From Xanthomonas melonis (lineage in GTDB: Bacteria; Pseudomonadota; Gammaproteobacteria; Xanthomonadales; Xanthomonadaceae), in assembly GCF_020783655.1 (NCBI RefSeq), contig NZ_JAJGQH010000001.1, positions 248,001-312,000 on the forward strand: a DNA stretch of 64,000 nt, read 5' to 3'. The position numbers and the translations under genes were made by a program. Position 1 is the first letter of the stretch; every line of letters begins with the position of its first letter. This document shows, piece by piece, positions 9,313-20,028 of the stretch. The notes beneath the pieces were generated by a model, which was given only the letters and a program-made list of their open reading frames with translations, ran no database searches and had not been told where the DNA came from.

Positions 9313-10316
9313 CGCTGCGCTCCAGAGTGCTGGCGCTGCGCGTCCACCGCGTAGGCCGCCGCGCCGAGCAGGCCGGCATGTGGATGCATCACCGCCAGCG
9401 ACGGCACGCGCGACATGATCGCGGAGAACCGCCCCTTGTGCTCGAAGCGTTGACGGAAGCCGGAATGCTGCAGCGAATCCAGCACCTTGGGGACCAGGCC
9501 GCCGGTGAGGAAGACTCCGTCCCATGCGCCCTGCATCAGCACCATGTCGCCGGCGATCGCGCCGAAAATGGCGCAGAACAGGTCGATGGTGCGCGCCGCG
9601 CGTGGATCGCCGGCGGCTGCACGCGCGGTGATGTCCTTGGGCTGCAGCGGGCCGGGATCGACGCCGCCGATTTCGCTGAGCGCACGGTGGATGTTGACCA
9701 GGCCCGGGCCGCAGATCAGTCGTTCGTTGGACACCCGACCGAACTGTTCGGACAGGATTTCCAGGATGCGAATCTCCTCCGGCGTGCCCGGCGGAAAGCT
9801 GACATGGCCGCCTTCGGTTTCCAGCGGAAAACAGCGCCCGTTGCGGATGATCAGGCCACCCACGCCCAGGCCGGTGCCCGGCCCGATCACGCCATAGTTG
9901 CGCGGCTGGTCGATGGGCGCCGGCCGCCAACTGGCACCGCCCACTTGAACCACGTCCTGCGGGCGCAGCAGGCTGATCGCCATGGCCTGCGCCGCGAAGT
10001 CGTTGATCAGGTGCAAGGTGCTGAAGCCGAGCATGCTGGCGGTACGCGTGCGCGAGATCACCCAGGGATGATTGGTGATGCGTGCCTCGTCGCCGTCCAC
10101 CCGGCCGGCGACCGCGAACACGCCCTGGGTGGCCTGCACGCCGATCTGGTCCAGGTAGTGACGTGCCGCTTCGCCGAGCGAGGCGAATTCCACGACCGCG
10201 AACTCGCGCGAAGTATCGTCCAGCAGCGGCACCGAGGCATTGACATCGGCCAGCGCGAAGCGCGCATTGGTTCCGCCGATATCGGCGACCAGCACCGGCT
10301 TGGAGAGAGCGGTCAT
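9309..10316 (-). CDS. glk: Glucokinase
   Basis: Cytoplasmic ATP-dependent glucokinase of the bacterial Glk family, 335 residues. The N-terminal phosphate loop is VLVADIGGTNARFAL. The catalytic aspartate lies in LINDFAAQA, the glucose-binding EGGHVSF segment follows, and GVIGPGTGLGVGGL is the ROK-like second phosphate motif. The start MTALSKPVL is preferred over upstream codons because its ATG overlaps the zwf stop. Unlike E. coli, the gene sits inside the Entner-Doudoroff operon, tying glucose phosphorylation to its breakdown. Confidence 0.96.
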   Translation of the reverse strand: MTALSKPVLVADIGGTNARFALADVNASVPLLDDTSREFAVVEFASLGEAARHYLDQIGVQATQGVFAVAGRVDGDEARITNHPWVISRTRTASMLGFSTLHLINDFAAQAMAISLLRPQDVVQVGGASWRPAPIDQPRNYGVIGPGTGLGVGGLIIRNGRCFPLETEGGHVSFPPGTPEEIRILEILSEQFGRVSNERLICGPGLVNIHRALSEIGGVDPGPLQPKDITARAAAGDPRAARTIDLFCAIFGAIAGDMVLMQGAWDGVFLTGGLVPKVLDSLQHSGFRQRFEHKGRFSAIMSRVPSLAVMHPHAGLLGAAAYAVDAQRQHSGAQR

Positions 10317-11743
10317 GCGTTGTTTCCCTGTGCGTCGGTGGCTGGAGGCAGGAACGGGGTGGCGGATTCCGGCCCCCAGCTGCCGGCGGGATAGGGCTGC
10401 AGCGGCAGCGCCGCGCTCTTCCAGGCATCGCTGACGCTGTCGATCCACGCCCAGGCGGCCTTGACCTCGTCGTCGCGCACGAACAGCGCCGGGTTGCCGT
10501 TGAAGGCATCCACGAACAGGCGTTCATAAGCGATGCGGCGGTGCAGCCCGGTCGGCACCGACAATTCCAGCTCCAGCGGCTGCAGTTCGATCGCGCCCCA
10601 TTCCGGGCCGGCCAGGCTGCTCATCAGGCCCAGCTCGATGTTCTCCTGCGGCTGCAACTGGAAGGTGAGACGGTTGGGCACTGCGGTCTGGCGATCCGGG
10701 CGCTCGAACAACCAGTGGGTCACCGGCTTGAGCGTGACCACGATGCGGGTGGAACGCTCGGCCAGGCGCTTGCCGGTGCACAGGTGGAACGGCACGCCTG
10801 CCCAGCGCCAGTTGTCGATATGCGCGGTGACCGCAACGAAGGTCTCCACGTCGCTGCCTTCCGGCGGCTGGTAGGCCTGGGCCGGCTGGCCATTGATGCT
10901 GCCGGCGGTATACCGGCCGCGCACGCTGTCGTGGGCGGCATGCTCGGCGGTCATCGGGCGCAGCGCGCGCAGCACCTTGACCTTCTCGTCGCGGATGCGG
11001 TCGGCTTCCAGCGAGGCCGGCGGCTCCATCGCCACCAGGCACAGCAGCTGCAGGATATGGCTCTGCACCATGTCGCGCAGCGCGCCGGAGCGGGCGTAGT
11101 AGGCATCGCGCCCGTCCACGCCTTCGCTTTCGGCCACCAGGATCTGCACCGACTCGATGTAGGTGCGGTTCCATACCGCCTCCAGCAGCGTGTTTCCGAA
11201 GCGCAACGCCACCAGGTTCTGCACCGCGGCCTTGCCCAGGTAATGATCCAGGCGGAACACGCGGTCTTCGTCGATCAGCGCGCCGATCGACTGCAGGATC
11301 TCGCGGGCACTGTCCGAATCGTGGCCGATCGGTTTCTCCAGCATCAGCCGATGCGGTGCCGCCAGCGCCCCGCCCAGCGCCAGGCCCTGGCAGGTGCTGA
11401 TGTACAGGCCCGGAGGAATGGCCAGATAGCTCACGATCCGGCGGCTGGCCAGTTCACGCACCGCATCTGCCACCGACTCGGCGTTGCGCAGGTCTACCGA
11501 GCGGTAGTCGATCCGCTGCAGCAGGGCCTGGATCTGTTCGGGCGTGGCGATCGGCAGTGCATCGGTCAGGCGCGGGCGCAGGACCTCGCGGAAGGCCTCC
11601 GTGTCGTGCGGCGACAGCGCCAGCGCACGCACACGGAAGTCGTCGGGCAACAGCCCATCGACGAACAGACGCAACAAGGAGGGAAACAGATAGCGCTGGG
11701 CAAGATCGCCGGTGGCGCCGAACAGGATCAGGGTGTTGTGCAT
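10313..11743 (-). CDS. zwf: Glucose-6-phosphate 1-dehydrogenase
   Basis: First gene of the operon; oxidises glucose-6-phosphate to 6-phosphogluconolactone with NAD(P)+. The nucleotide-binding segment ILFGATGDLAQRYLFPSL is at the N-terminus, and the family active-site signature RLDHYLGK, with its catalytic histidine, is near residue 180. At 476 residues from MHNTLILFG it is close to the usual 480-500. An alternative ATG at 11770 would add nine residues; neither has a clear ribosome-binding site. A longer N-terminal frame to 11932 lacks family features. The stop overlaps glk by ATGA. Confidence 0.95.
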   Translation of the reverse strand: MHNTLILFGATGDLAQRYLFPSLLRLFVDGLLPDDFRVRALALSPHDTEAFREVLRPRLTDALPIATPEQIQALLQRIDYRSVDLRNAESVADAVRELASRRIVSYLAIPPGLYISTCQGLALGGALAAPHRLMLEKPIGHDSDSAREILQSIGALIDEDRVFRLDHYLGKAAVQNLVALRFGNTLLEAVWNRTYIESVQILVAESEGVDGRDAYYARSGALRDMVQSHILQLLCLVAMEPPASLEADRIRDEKVKVLRALRPMTAEHAAHDSVRGRYTAGSINGQPAQAYQPPEGSDVETFVAVTAHIDNWRWAGVPFHLCTGKRLAERSTRIVVTLKPVTHWLFERPDRQTAVPNRLTFQLQPQENIELGLMSSLAGPEWGAIELQPLELELSVPTGLHRRIAYERLFVDAFNGNPALFVRDDEVKAAWAWIDSVSDAWKSAALPLQPYPAGSWGPESATPFLPPATDAQGNNA

Positions 11744-12162
11744 GGACCGAGTTTCAGATTCTGGGGACATCGTTATCAACGGCTTGGCGGAGGGGCGCCG
11801 GGCAGCCGGCGGTCGGTAGTCTGTTCCTGGGCGACACATGGGTGCGCACAGCGGGATGGAGGCTGACGCACAACCTCCGATTGTTGCAGCAACTGGCGGC
11901 CAGCGGTTAGCGCATCTGCGACATACCTGCACGGGCGTGGCGGAATGTCGGCACTGTGCGGCAATCGACGCGGTCGCTCACCGTGGCATGGCGCGGTTGC
12001 GGCATGATGGCTCCGATCCCGATGTTGCCATGTGAAAACGATTACATGTCAGAATAAACCAATGCATTCGTTTGCAGGGAGAGTTCCTTGCGGGCGGGTC
12101 GGTCGTCATTGCCATCGGGAGGGCCGAGGGCAGGGCGCATACATGAGTGTTGAGGCCGAACG
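11744..12162. other. Divergent promoter region, zwf / ABC ATPase
   Basis: About 420 bp between the divergent zwf operon and the sugar-transporter ATPase, with no credible gene. It should hold the promoters for both directions. The best candidate operator, at 12031-12046, is listed separately; an AATGCATT palindrome lies just after it. Confidence 0.55.
12031..12046. promoter_or_regulatory. Candidate Clp (CRP-like) and/or LacI-family operator
   Basis: TGTGA-N6-TTACA is one base from the CRP/Clp consensus TGTGA-N6-TCACA. The same bases read as TGAAAACGATTACA, whose central CG and TGAAAA/TGTAAT half-sites are typical of LacI-family sugar repressors. Either would suit the divergent sugar genes. 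No binding data are implied. Confidence 0.45.
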
Positions 12163-13251
12163 ATGGCGAAAGTGCAGTTGGAAGGTGTCCGCAAGGTCTA
12201 CGACAATGGTCAGGTGGCCGTGCAGGGGGCGAGCTTCGAGGTCGCCGATGGCGAGTTGATGGTCCTGGTCGGTCCGTCCGGCTGCGGCAAGTCGACCCTG
12301 CTGCGCATGATCGCCGGCCTCGAGGACATCAGCGCCGGTACGCTGAAGATCGGCGAACGCGTGGTCAACGATGTCGCGCCCAAGGATCGCGATATCGCCA
12401 TGGTGTTCCAGAGTTATGCGCTGTACCCGCACATGACCGTGGCCGAGAATCTGGCCTTCGGACTCAAGCTGCGTGGTCACCCCAAGCAGGTCATCGCCGA
12501 GCGGGTCAGCAACGCCGCCGAGTTGCTGGGATTGACGCCGATGCTGGACAAGCTGCCCAAGGCGATGTCTGGCGGGCAGCGCCAGCGCGTGGCGCTGGGC
12601 CGGGCGATGGTGCGTGAGTCGTCGGTGTTCCTGCTCGACGAGCCGCTCTCCAACCTCGACGCAAAACTGCGCCACAGCGTGCGCACCGAGATCGCCCAAC
12701 TGCACCGCAAGCTCGGCACCACCATGATCTACGTCACCCACGATCAGGTCGAAGCGATGACGCTGGGGCAGCGCATCGTGGTGCTCAAGGACGGCGTGAT
12801 CCAGCAGATCGACAGCCCGATGGCGCTGTACGAGCGCCCGGCCAATCTGTTCGTGGCCGGCTTCCTCGGCAGCCCGGCGATGAACGTCCTGCAAGGCAGG
12901 CTGGAGGAACACGAGGGCGTGCACCTGGAGCTGGCCGATGGCTGGCGAGTGCCGCTGGGTGCCGCGCGGATCGATCGCCAGTGGGTCGGGCGTGAGGTGA
13001 TCGTCGGTGTGCGGCCAGAACATCTACAGCCCTCCAGCGATCCGGTGGCCGGATTCGACGCGCGTATCGAGGTCATCGAGCCGGTCGGCAACGAAATCTT
13101 CCTCAATCTCGACCGTGGCGGGCAGCCGCTGGTGATCCGGGTCGCACCGCAGCCGCTGCCGGCAGTGGGCCAGCCGCTGCGCCTGGCACTGCGCAGCGAT
13201 GCCTTGCATTTCTTCGATCCCGCCAGCGGTCAGCGGTTGCAGCCGGCCTAG
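12163..13251 (+). CDS. ugpC: Sugar ABC-transporter ATPase (UgpC/MsmK/MalK type)
   Basis: Cytoplasmic ATPase that powers carbohydrate-importing ABC permeases; 362 residues, the usual MalK length. Walker A is GPSGCGKS (37-44), the Q-loop VFQSYALYPH is near 81-90, the signature is SGGQR (136-140), Walker B is VFLLDEP (155-161) and the switch histidine is H193. Residues from about 240 form the C-terminal OB-like regulatory domain. No permease or binding protein is adjacent, so it probably serves transporters encoded elsewhere, as MsmK-type shared ATPases do. It converges on ygfZ, and the two stop codons share one CTAG. Confidence 0.9.
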   Translation: MAKVQLEGVRKVYDNGQVAVQGASFEVADGELMVLVGPSGCGKSTLLRMIAGLEDISAGTLKIGERVVNDVAPKDRDIAMVFQSYALYPHMTVAENLAFGLKLRGHPKQVIAERVSNAAELLGLTPMLDKLPKAMSGGQRQRVALGRAMVRESSVFLLDEPLSNLDAKLRHSVRTEIAQLHRKLGTTMIYVTHDQVEAMTLGQRIVVLKDGVIQQIDSPMALYERPANLFVAGFLGSPAMNVLQGRLEEHEGVHLELADGWRVPLGAARIDRQWVGREVIVGVRPEHLQPSSDPVAGFDARIEVIEPVGNEIFLNLDRGGQPLVIRVAPQPLPAVGQPLRLALRSDALHFFDPASGQRLQPA

Positions 13252-14120
13252 CGCTCCAGCCCCCGCATGATGTCGAGCGGGTGCGCAGCATGCGCGCCCG
13301 CCAGCAGGGTGGCGTCGGCCGCCGGCACCGCATCCAGCGGCAGCACGGCCAGCGCAAGCTCGGCGGCAACACTGACCACCGTACCGAGGGCGGCGCCATC
13401 CAGTGCGACGGCATCGCCGGCCTCGGCGTTGCCGTCGGTCTGAAGCAACTGCAGGGTGCGCTTGGCCTTGCCGAGGAAGTGCGTGCGCGCCACGATCTCC
13501 TGGCCGGGATAGCAGCCTTTCTTGACGCTGTAAGCCTGCAGGCGATCGAGCGCCAGCTGTTGCGGCGTCCATTGCTCGCGCTGTGACTCCGGTAGCCTCA
13601 CCAGTCCAAGGCGCAGATCGGTATGGCGCCATTCAGCATCGATGGCCGGCCTCACGATAGATGCGTTCAATGCCTGGTCGTCCAGCAACAACAAGGTGCG
13701 GGGCAGGGCGGTACTGCCCAAATCCAGCTCGATGTGCCGCGCTTCGATGGTGGCGCGTGCGCCGCTGGCATGGCGCGGTGCTTCGAAACCGCCGTAGGCC
13801 AACGGCCTGGCAACCGCGACGGTGAGCTTGCGTCGAAACACGAACCGCCCCAGCTGTGCGGCGATCTCGGCCGCGTTGCCGTCGGGCAGCAGCATCAGCA
13901 ACTGCGTGTCGCTCTCGCGCAGGAGTGCGAAGATGGCGATCACGCGCCCCTTCGCCGTCAACCACGTCGTCCATTGCCAGTGCCCGACCGCCAGCGCCTG
14001 CACGTCGTTGGAGAATTGGGCATGCGCAAACGCCGCTGCATCCGGTCCGATCAATCGGACGTATTGCATTTCGTGTAGCGAGCCAAAACCCTGCGGAATA
14101 AGATTCAGGTTGTCAGCCAT
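13248..14120 (-). CDS. ygfZ: Folate-binding protein YgfZ (Fe-S cluster maintenance)
   Basis: Tetrahydrofolate-binding, GcvT-like protein needed for the assembly or repair of some iron-sulfur enzymes. The 290-residue product carries the family signature KKGCYPGQEIVARTHFLGKAKR near residues 208-229, with the functional cysteine in KGCYPGQE. The neighbours fit: succinate dehydrogenase, with three Fe-S clusters, starts only 39 bp away on the other strand. The very short divergent spacer implies overlapping promoters with the sdh cluster. The start MADNLNLIPQGF is the only ATG that keeps the N-terminal domain. Confidence 0.93.
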   Translation of the reverse strand: MADNLNLIPQGFGSLHEMQYVRLIGPDAAAFAHAQFSNDVQALAVGHWQWTTWLTAKGRVIAIFALLRESDTQLLMLLPDGNAAEIAAQLGRFVFRRKLTVAVARPLAYGGFEAPRHASGARATIEARHIELDLGSTALPRTLLLLDDQALNASIVRPAIDAEWRHTDLRLGLVRLPESQREQWTPQQLALDRLQAYSVKKGCYPGQEIVARTHFLGKAKRTLQLLQTDGNAEAGDAVALDGAALGTVVSVAAELALAVLPLDAVPAADATLLAGAHAAHPLDIMRGLER

Positions 14121-14159
14121 GGAAGGGGAGGACTAAAATCGCAACGTTGTGAGACCACT

Positions 14160-14330
14160 ATGATAGGCCATCCAACCCCCACCCCAGCGCAGGATTCCGA
14201 GACGCAGCCTTCTTCTCAGGAGCAGATTCCCGAGAAGCGGCCCCTGCCCAAGGAGATTGGTGGGCGCGACGGCCCTGAGCCAACGCGCTACGGCGACTGG
14301 GAAAAAAATGGACGCTGCATCGATTTTTGA
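14160..14330 (+). CDS. SDHAF4/DUF1674-type succinate dehydrogenase assembly factor
   Basis: A 56-residue protein reading MIGHPTPTPAQDSETQ and ending in the conserved block KEIGGRDGPEPTRYGDWEKN followed by GRCIDF. That C-terminal block defines DUF1674, the bacterial relatives of mitochondrial SDHAF4, which binds flavinylated SdhA before complex assembly. The N-terminal half is Pro/Gln/Ser-rich and looks disordered. It precedes sdhC by 56 bp and opens the succinate dehydrogenase cluster, matching the predicted role. Function is inferred from the family and position. Confidence 0.9.
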   Translation: MIGHPTPTPAQDSETQPSSQEQIPEKRPLPKEIGGRDGPEPTRYGDWEKNGRCIDF

Positions 14331-14386
14331 GCAGCTTTTAGCCACAGCGGCCTAGTGCCGCCCAGCCGAGATAACGAGCCCAGCGA

Positions 14387-14782
14387 ATGGCGATCCGCGA
14401 ACGTCCTCTCTCCCCGCATCTCCAGGTGTATCGCTGGCAGATACAGATGGTGACCTCGATCCTGAATCGGGCCACCGGTATTGTGCTGTCCATCGGTGCT
14501 CTGGCGATTGCCGCCGCCCTGCTCACCCTGATGCTTGGCCCCGATCACTGGAACTGCTTCCGCGAGCATGCCGGCGCCTGGTATGGCCAGGTACTTCTGT
14601 TCGGCTGGACCTGGTGCTTCGCATTCCACCTGTTCGGTGGCTTGCGCCATATTCTGCAGGACTTCGGCCAGGCCTTCGCGGTGCGCGCCTTCGTCACCCT
14701 GGGGTGGCTGTCGGTCATTCTGAGCCTGGTGCTGACTGCGGCCATCTGGGCCTATGTGCTGTTGGCTGGAGGTGCCGTATGA
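14387..14782 (+). CDS. sdhC: Succinate dehydrogenase cytochrome b556 subunit
   Basis: Membrane anchor subunit of complex II, 131 residues with three predicted transmembrane helices (about 24-50, 66-88 and 103-127). The N-terminal RPLSPHLQVYRWQIQMVTSILNRATG matches the SdhC signature with its Ser-x-x-x-Arg quinone-site residues. H81 in FHLFGGLRH is the counterpart of the E. coli heme ligand H84. Its stop overlaps sdhD by ATGA. Confidence 0.96.
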   Translation: MAIRERPLSPHLQVYRWQIQMVTSILNRATGIVLSIGALAIAAALLTLMLGPDHWNCFREHAGAWYGQVLLFGWTWCFAFHLFGGLRHILQDFGQAFAVRAFVTLGWLSVILSLVLTAAIWAYVLLAGGAV

Positions 14783-15165
14783 ACCGCTACCGTACCCCGT
14801 TGAAGAACGTGCGTGGGCTGGGTGCCGCCAAGACCGGTACCGAACACTTCGTGATCCAGCGCCTGACCGCAACCGCGCTGGTGCCGCTGTCGATCTGGTT
14901 CCTGATCTTCGTGCTGAGTCTGATCGGTGCCGATCACGCTGCCGCCAGCGCCGCGGTCGCCAAGCCCTGGAATGCGATCCTGCTGGTTGGCTTCCTGATC
15001 GCCTCGTTCTGGCATGCGCAGCTCGGCATGCAGGTGGTGCTGGAAGATTACGTGCACAACTCGCTGCTCGCTCTTGCGGCGCAGACACTCGTGCGCTTCG
15101 TCGCCGTGCTAGGCGCCATTGTCAGCGTGTTTGCCGTGGCGCGTATCGCGCTGGGCATTGCCTGA
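14779..15165 (+). CDS. sdhD: Succinate dehydrogenase membrane anchor subunit
   Basis: Second membrane anchor of complex II, 128 residues with three hydrophobic helices. H79 in FWHAQLGMQVVLEDYV corresponds to the second heme b ligand, and D90-Y91 correspond to the quinone-site Asp-Tyr pair of E. coli SdhD. The start MNRYRTPLKNVRGLG is set by the overlap with sdhC; a longer in-frame extension upstream is only the shadow of sdhC. sdhA follows after 30 bp. Confidence 0.95.
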   Translation: MNRYRTPLKNVRGLGAAKTGTEHFVIQRLTATALVPLSIWFLIFVLSLIGADHAAASAAVAKPWNAILLVGFLIASFWHAQLGMQVVLEDYVHNSLLALAAQTLVRFVAVLGAIVSVFAVARIALGIA

Positions 15166-15195
15166 GCTAGCGATCCAACAGGAATCCATAATTCG

Positions 15196-16986
15196 ATGTC
15201 CGCTTACAAGATCACAGAACACAAGTACGACATGGTCGTGGTTGGTGCCGGCGGTGCCGGCCTGCGCGCGACCTTCGGCCTGGCCCAGAAAGGCCTGCAG
15301 ACGGTCTGCCTGACCAAGGTCTTTCCGACCCGTTCGCACACCGTGGCCGCACAGGGCGGTATTTCCGCCGCGCTCGGCAACATGGGCGAGGATGACTGGC
15401 GCTATCACTTCTACGACACCATCAAGGGCTCGGATTGGCTGGGCGACCAGGACGCCATCGAGTACATGTGCCGCGAAGCGATTCCGGCCATCATCGAGCT
15501 CGAACACTACGGCGTGCCGTTTTCGCGCACCGAAGAAGGCAAGATCTATCAGCGCCCGTTCGGCGGCATGACCACCAAGTACGGCGAGGGCCCGTCCGCG
15601 CAGCGCACCTGCGCGGCGGCCGACCGTACCGGCCACGCCATGCTGCACACGCTCTATCAGCAGTCGCTGGCGCACAACGCGCGTTTCATGATCGAGTACT
15701 TCGCGCTCGACCTGATCTTCGACGAAGAGGGTGTTTGCCGCGGCGTGCTCGCGCTGGACATGGCCGAAGGCTCGCTGCACCTGTTCCGCGCCCACGGCGT
15801 GGTGCTGGCGACCGGCGGCTACGGACGCGCCTATTTCAGCGCCACCTCCGCCCATACCTGTACCGGCGACGGCGGCGGCCTGGTGATGCGTGCCGGCCTG
15901 CCGATGCAGGACATGGAATTCGTGCAGTTCCATCCCACCGGTATCTACGGTGCGGGCTGCCTGATCACCGAAGGCGTGCGCGGCGAAGGCGGCATCCTGC
16001 GCAACAGCAACGGCGAGCGCTTCATGGAGCGCTATGCACCGCACTACAAGGATCTGGCCTCGCGCGACGTGGTGTCGCGTTCGATGACCATCGAGATCCG
16101 CGAAGGTCGCGGCGTCGGCGAGCACAAGGATCACATCCTGCTCGACCTGACCCACCTGGGCCCGGAAGTGATCAACGACAAGCTGCCCGGCATCGCCGAG
16201 AGCGCGCACATCTTCGCCGGCGTGGACGTGGCCAAGCAGCCGATTCCGGTATTGCCGACGGTGCACTACAACATGGGCGGCATCCCGACCAATTACCATG
16301 GCGAAGTGGTGCGCAAGCAGGGCGACAATCCGGATGCGGTGGTGCCCGGCCTGTACGCCATCGGCGAAGCGGCCTGCGTATCGGTGCACGGCGCCAACCG
16401 CCTGGGCTCCAATTCGCTGCTGGACCTGGTGGTGTTCGGGCGTGCGGTGGCCAACCGCTGTGCCGAGACCATCAAGACCAACCAGCCGCACAAGCCGCTG
16501 CCCTCCGATGCCTGCGATAAGGCGCTGGGCCTGCTGGACAAGCTGCGCCACGCCAATGGCTCCACGCCGACGGCGGTGATCCGCGACAACATGCAGCGCA
16601 CCATGCAGTCGGACGCAGCGGTGTTCCGCACCAGCAAGACGCTGAAGGAAGGCGTGGACAAGATGGCGCAGATCTTCGCCACCTTCGAAGACGTCAAGGT
16701 GTCGGATCGCTCGCTGGTGTGGAACTCGGATCTGATCGAGACCTACGAATTGAACAATCTGCTGCTCAATGCGGTGGCGACGATCAATTCGGCCGAGCAG
16801 CGCAAGGAAAGTCGCGGCGCGCATGCGCACGAGGACTTCCCCGACCGCGACGACGTCAACTGGCAGAAGCACACGCTGGTCACCGTGGACGACAAGGGCA
16901 CCTGCGATTTCGACTATCGCCCGGTCCATATGTACACGTTGAGCAAGGACGTGGATGTGGTCCCGCCGAAGCCGCGCGTGTACTGA
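15196..16986 (+). CDS. sdhA: Succinate dehydrogenase flavoprotein subunit
   Basis: Catalytic FAD subunit of complex II, 596 residues. The dinucleotide-binding [12 protein letters not shown] is at 14-25, and H48 in [10 protein letters not shown] is the site of covalent FAD attachment. The substrate-site segments [20 protein letters not shown] and [15 protein letters not shown] occur in the usual order. Oxidation of succinate to fumarate happens here on the cytoplasmic face. Two factors linked to its flavinylation or stability, the SDHAF4-like protein upstream and SdhE downstream, are encoded in the same cluster. Confidence 0.98.
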   Translation: MSAYKITEHKYDMVVVGAGGAGLRATFGLAQKGLQTVCLTKVFPTRSHTVAAQGGISAALGNMGEDDWRYHFYDTIKGSDWLGDQDAIEYMCREAIPAIIELEHYGVPFSRTEEGKIYQRPFGGMTTKYGEGPSAQRTCAAADRTGHAMLHTLYQQSLAHNARFMIEYFALDLIFDEEGVCRGVLALDMAEGSLHLFRAHGVVLATGGYGRAYFSATSAHTCTGDGGGLVMRAGLPMQDMEFVQFHPTGIYGAGCLITEGVRGEGGILRNSNGERFMERYAPHYKDLASRDVVSRSMTIEIREGRGVGEHKDHILLDLTHLGPEVINDKLPGIAESAHIFAGVDVAKQPIPVLPTVHYNMGGIPTNYHGEVVRKQGDNPDAVVPGLYAIGEAACVSVHGANRLGSNSLLDLVVFGRAVANRCAETIKTNQPHKPLPSDACDKALGLLDKLRHANGSTPTAVIRDNMQRTMQSDAAVFRTSKTLKEGVDKMAQIFATFEDVKVSDRSLVWNSDLIETYELNNLLLNAVATINSAEQRKESRGAHAHEDFPDRDDVNWQKHTLVTVDDKGTCDFDYRPVHMYTLSKDVDVVPPKPRVY

Positions 16987-17074
16987 TCGTCGATGCCGAT
17001 GGCTGAGCCTGCTCCTTTCCCATACCCTCCGATCAGGCGCTCTGCGCAAGTCGGTCGTGCGGATCCGGGGTGTG

Positions 17075-17119
17075 GCGTCAGCCTGACGCAGGTGCGGCGC
17101 CGGCCAGTGGCCGGACGCC
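17075..17119. repeat. Twin hairpins in the sdhA-sdhB spacer
   Basis: The 232-bp gap between sdhA and sdhB contains two inverted repeats in a row: GCGTCAG-C-CTGACGC (17075-17089) and GGCG-CCGGCC-AGT-GGCCGG-a-CGCC (17096-17119). There is no T-run. They could be RNA processing or stability elements that set the sdhB level. A 69-codon frame across the gap has no recognisable features. Confidence 0.5.
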
Positions 17120-17202
17120 GTGCCACTGTCTCGGCGGTGGCCTCCATCGTCTTCAATTCCATGCGCACGGTGCGGTTTTCGCTCGCGCCGCGCGTCGCCT
17201 GA

Positions 17203-18763
<1,561 letters not shown>

Positions 18764-18786
18764 CGTCCCTTTTCCGGTTGAACCGC

Positions 18787-20028
18787 ATGTTCAAACCTAT
18801 CCCGGTTGCCATCGGCCTGCGCTATCTGCGTGCCAAGCGGCGCAATGGCTTCATCTCGTTCATCTCGATGGCATCGATCCTGGGGATCGCCCTGGGCGTG
18901 ACCGTACTGATCACCACGCTGGCGGTGATGAGCGGTTTCCAGAAGGAGATCCGCGACCGCTTGCTGCAGATGGCCGCGCACGCCACCGTCAGCGCCGAAG
19001 GTGCGCCGATGCGCGACTGGCAGCACGCGGTCGAGGTCGCCATGGCCGACCCGCGTGTCGCCGGCGCGGCACCCTATATCGAGACCGAATCGCTGCTGCA
19101 GGGACCGCGCAAGCAGCCTGCCATCGTGCGCGGCGTGATTCCGTCCGAGGAAGCCAAGGTGTCGGTGCTGGCCAAGAAGATGCAACAGGGGTCGGTCGAC
19201 AGCCTGACTCCGGGCTCCTACAACATCGTGATCGGCAAGGAGCTGGCGCTATGGCTGGGCGTGGATGTCGGCGACGGCATCGTGGTGCTGCTCAGCGATA
19301 CCCAGGCCACGCCGTTGGGGGCAATGCCGCGGCTCAAGCGCTTCACCGTCAGCGGCATCTTCGAGGCCGGCTACAACGAGATCGACCGCGGCCTGGCAGT
19401 GGTGAACATGCAGGATTTGGCCCGGGTGCTGCGCATGGACGGCGTGACCGGCGTGCGGCTGCGCCTGCACGACATGGATCAGGCCTGGAACGTTGCACGC
19501 GACCTGGCGCTCAATCTGCACGGCCCGTACCGCGTCAGCGACTGGACCCAGGAAAACGCCAATCTCTATCACTCGTTGAAGATGGAAAAGACCGTGATGG
19601 GCATCCTGCTGTCGCTGATCGTGGCGATGGGCGCGTTCAATCTGGTGTCCTCGCAGGTGATGCTGGTGACCGACAAGCAGGCCGATATCGCGATCCTGCG
19701 CACGCTCGGCCTTTCGCCCGGCGGCGTGATGCAGGTGTTCATGGTGCAGGGCTCGTTGATCGGCTTCATGGGCACCATCATGGGCGTGATCGGCGGCATC
19801 GTGCTGACGCTCAATCTCGAGCGCATCCTCGGCGTGATCGAAACGGTCTTCAACGTGAAGCTGCTGCCCGAGGATGTGTACTACATCACTGGCCTGCCGA
19901 CCGACATGCAGACGCAGGACGTGGTGATCATCACCGTGGTCGCGTTGGTCATGAGTTTCCTGGCGACCCTGTACCCGGCGTGGCGCGCCTCACGCACCCA
20001 GCCGGCGGAGGCGTTGCGTTATGAATGA
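18787..20028 (+). CDS. lolC: Lipoprotein-releasing ABC permease LolC/LolE (LolF) type
   Basis: Inner-membrane permease of the Lol system, which extracts outer-membrane lipoproteins for transfer to LolA. It has 413 residues from [10 protein letters not shown]; a TTG three codons earlier is possible. One N-terminal helix (about 24-48, [25 protein letters not shown]), a large periplasmic domain and three C-terminal helices fit the family. The motif [21 protein letters not shown] is typical of FtsX-like permeases. Only one permease gene is present beside lolD, suggesting a LolF-like homodimer unless a second copy lies elsewhere. Confidence 0.93.
   Translation: MFKPIPVAIGLRYLRAKRRNGFISFISMASILGIALGVTVLITTLAVMSGFQKEIRDRLLQMAAHATVSAEGAPMRDWQHAVEVAMADPRVAGAAPYIETESLLQGPRKQPAIVRGVIPSEEAKVSVLAKKMQQGSVDSLTPGSYNIVIGKELALWLGVDVGDGIVVLLSDTQATPLGAMPRLKRFTVSGIFEAGYNEIDRGLAVVNMQDLARVLRMDGVTGVRLRLHDMDQAWNVARDLALNLHGPYRVSDWTQENANLYHSLKMEKTVMGILLSLIVAMGAFNLVSSQVMLVTDKQADIAILRTLGLSPGGVMQVFMVQGSLIGFMGTIMGVIGGIVLTLNLERILGVIETVFNVKLLPEDVYYITGLPTDMQTQDVVIITVVALVMSFLATLYPAWRASRTQPAEALRYE

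Noticed and set aside
11744..11932. N-terminal extension of zwf to 11932
   Set aside because: The extra residues are Arg/Cys/Pro-rich and unlike any glucose-6-phosphate dehydrogenase.
16993..17202. 69-codon frame between sdhA and sdhB
   Set aside because: It covers the hairpin pair, has no ribosome-binding site and no family features; kept as spacer.
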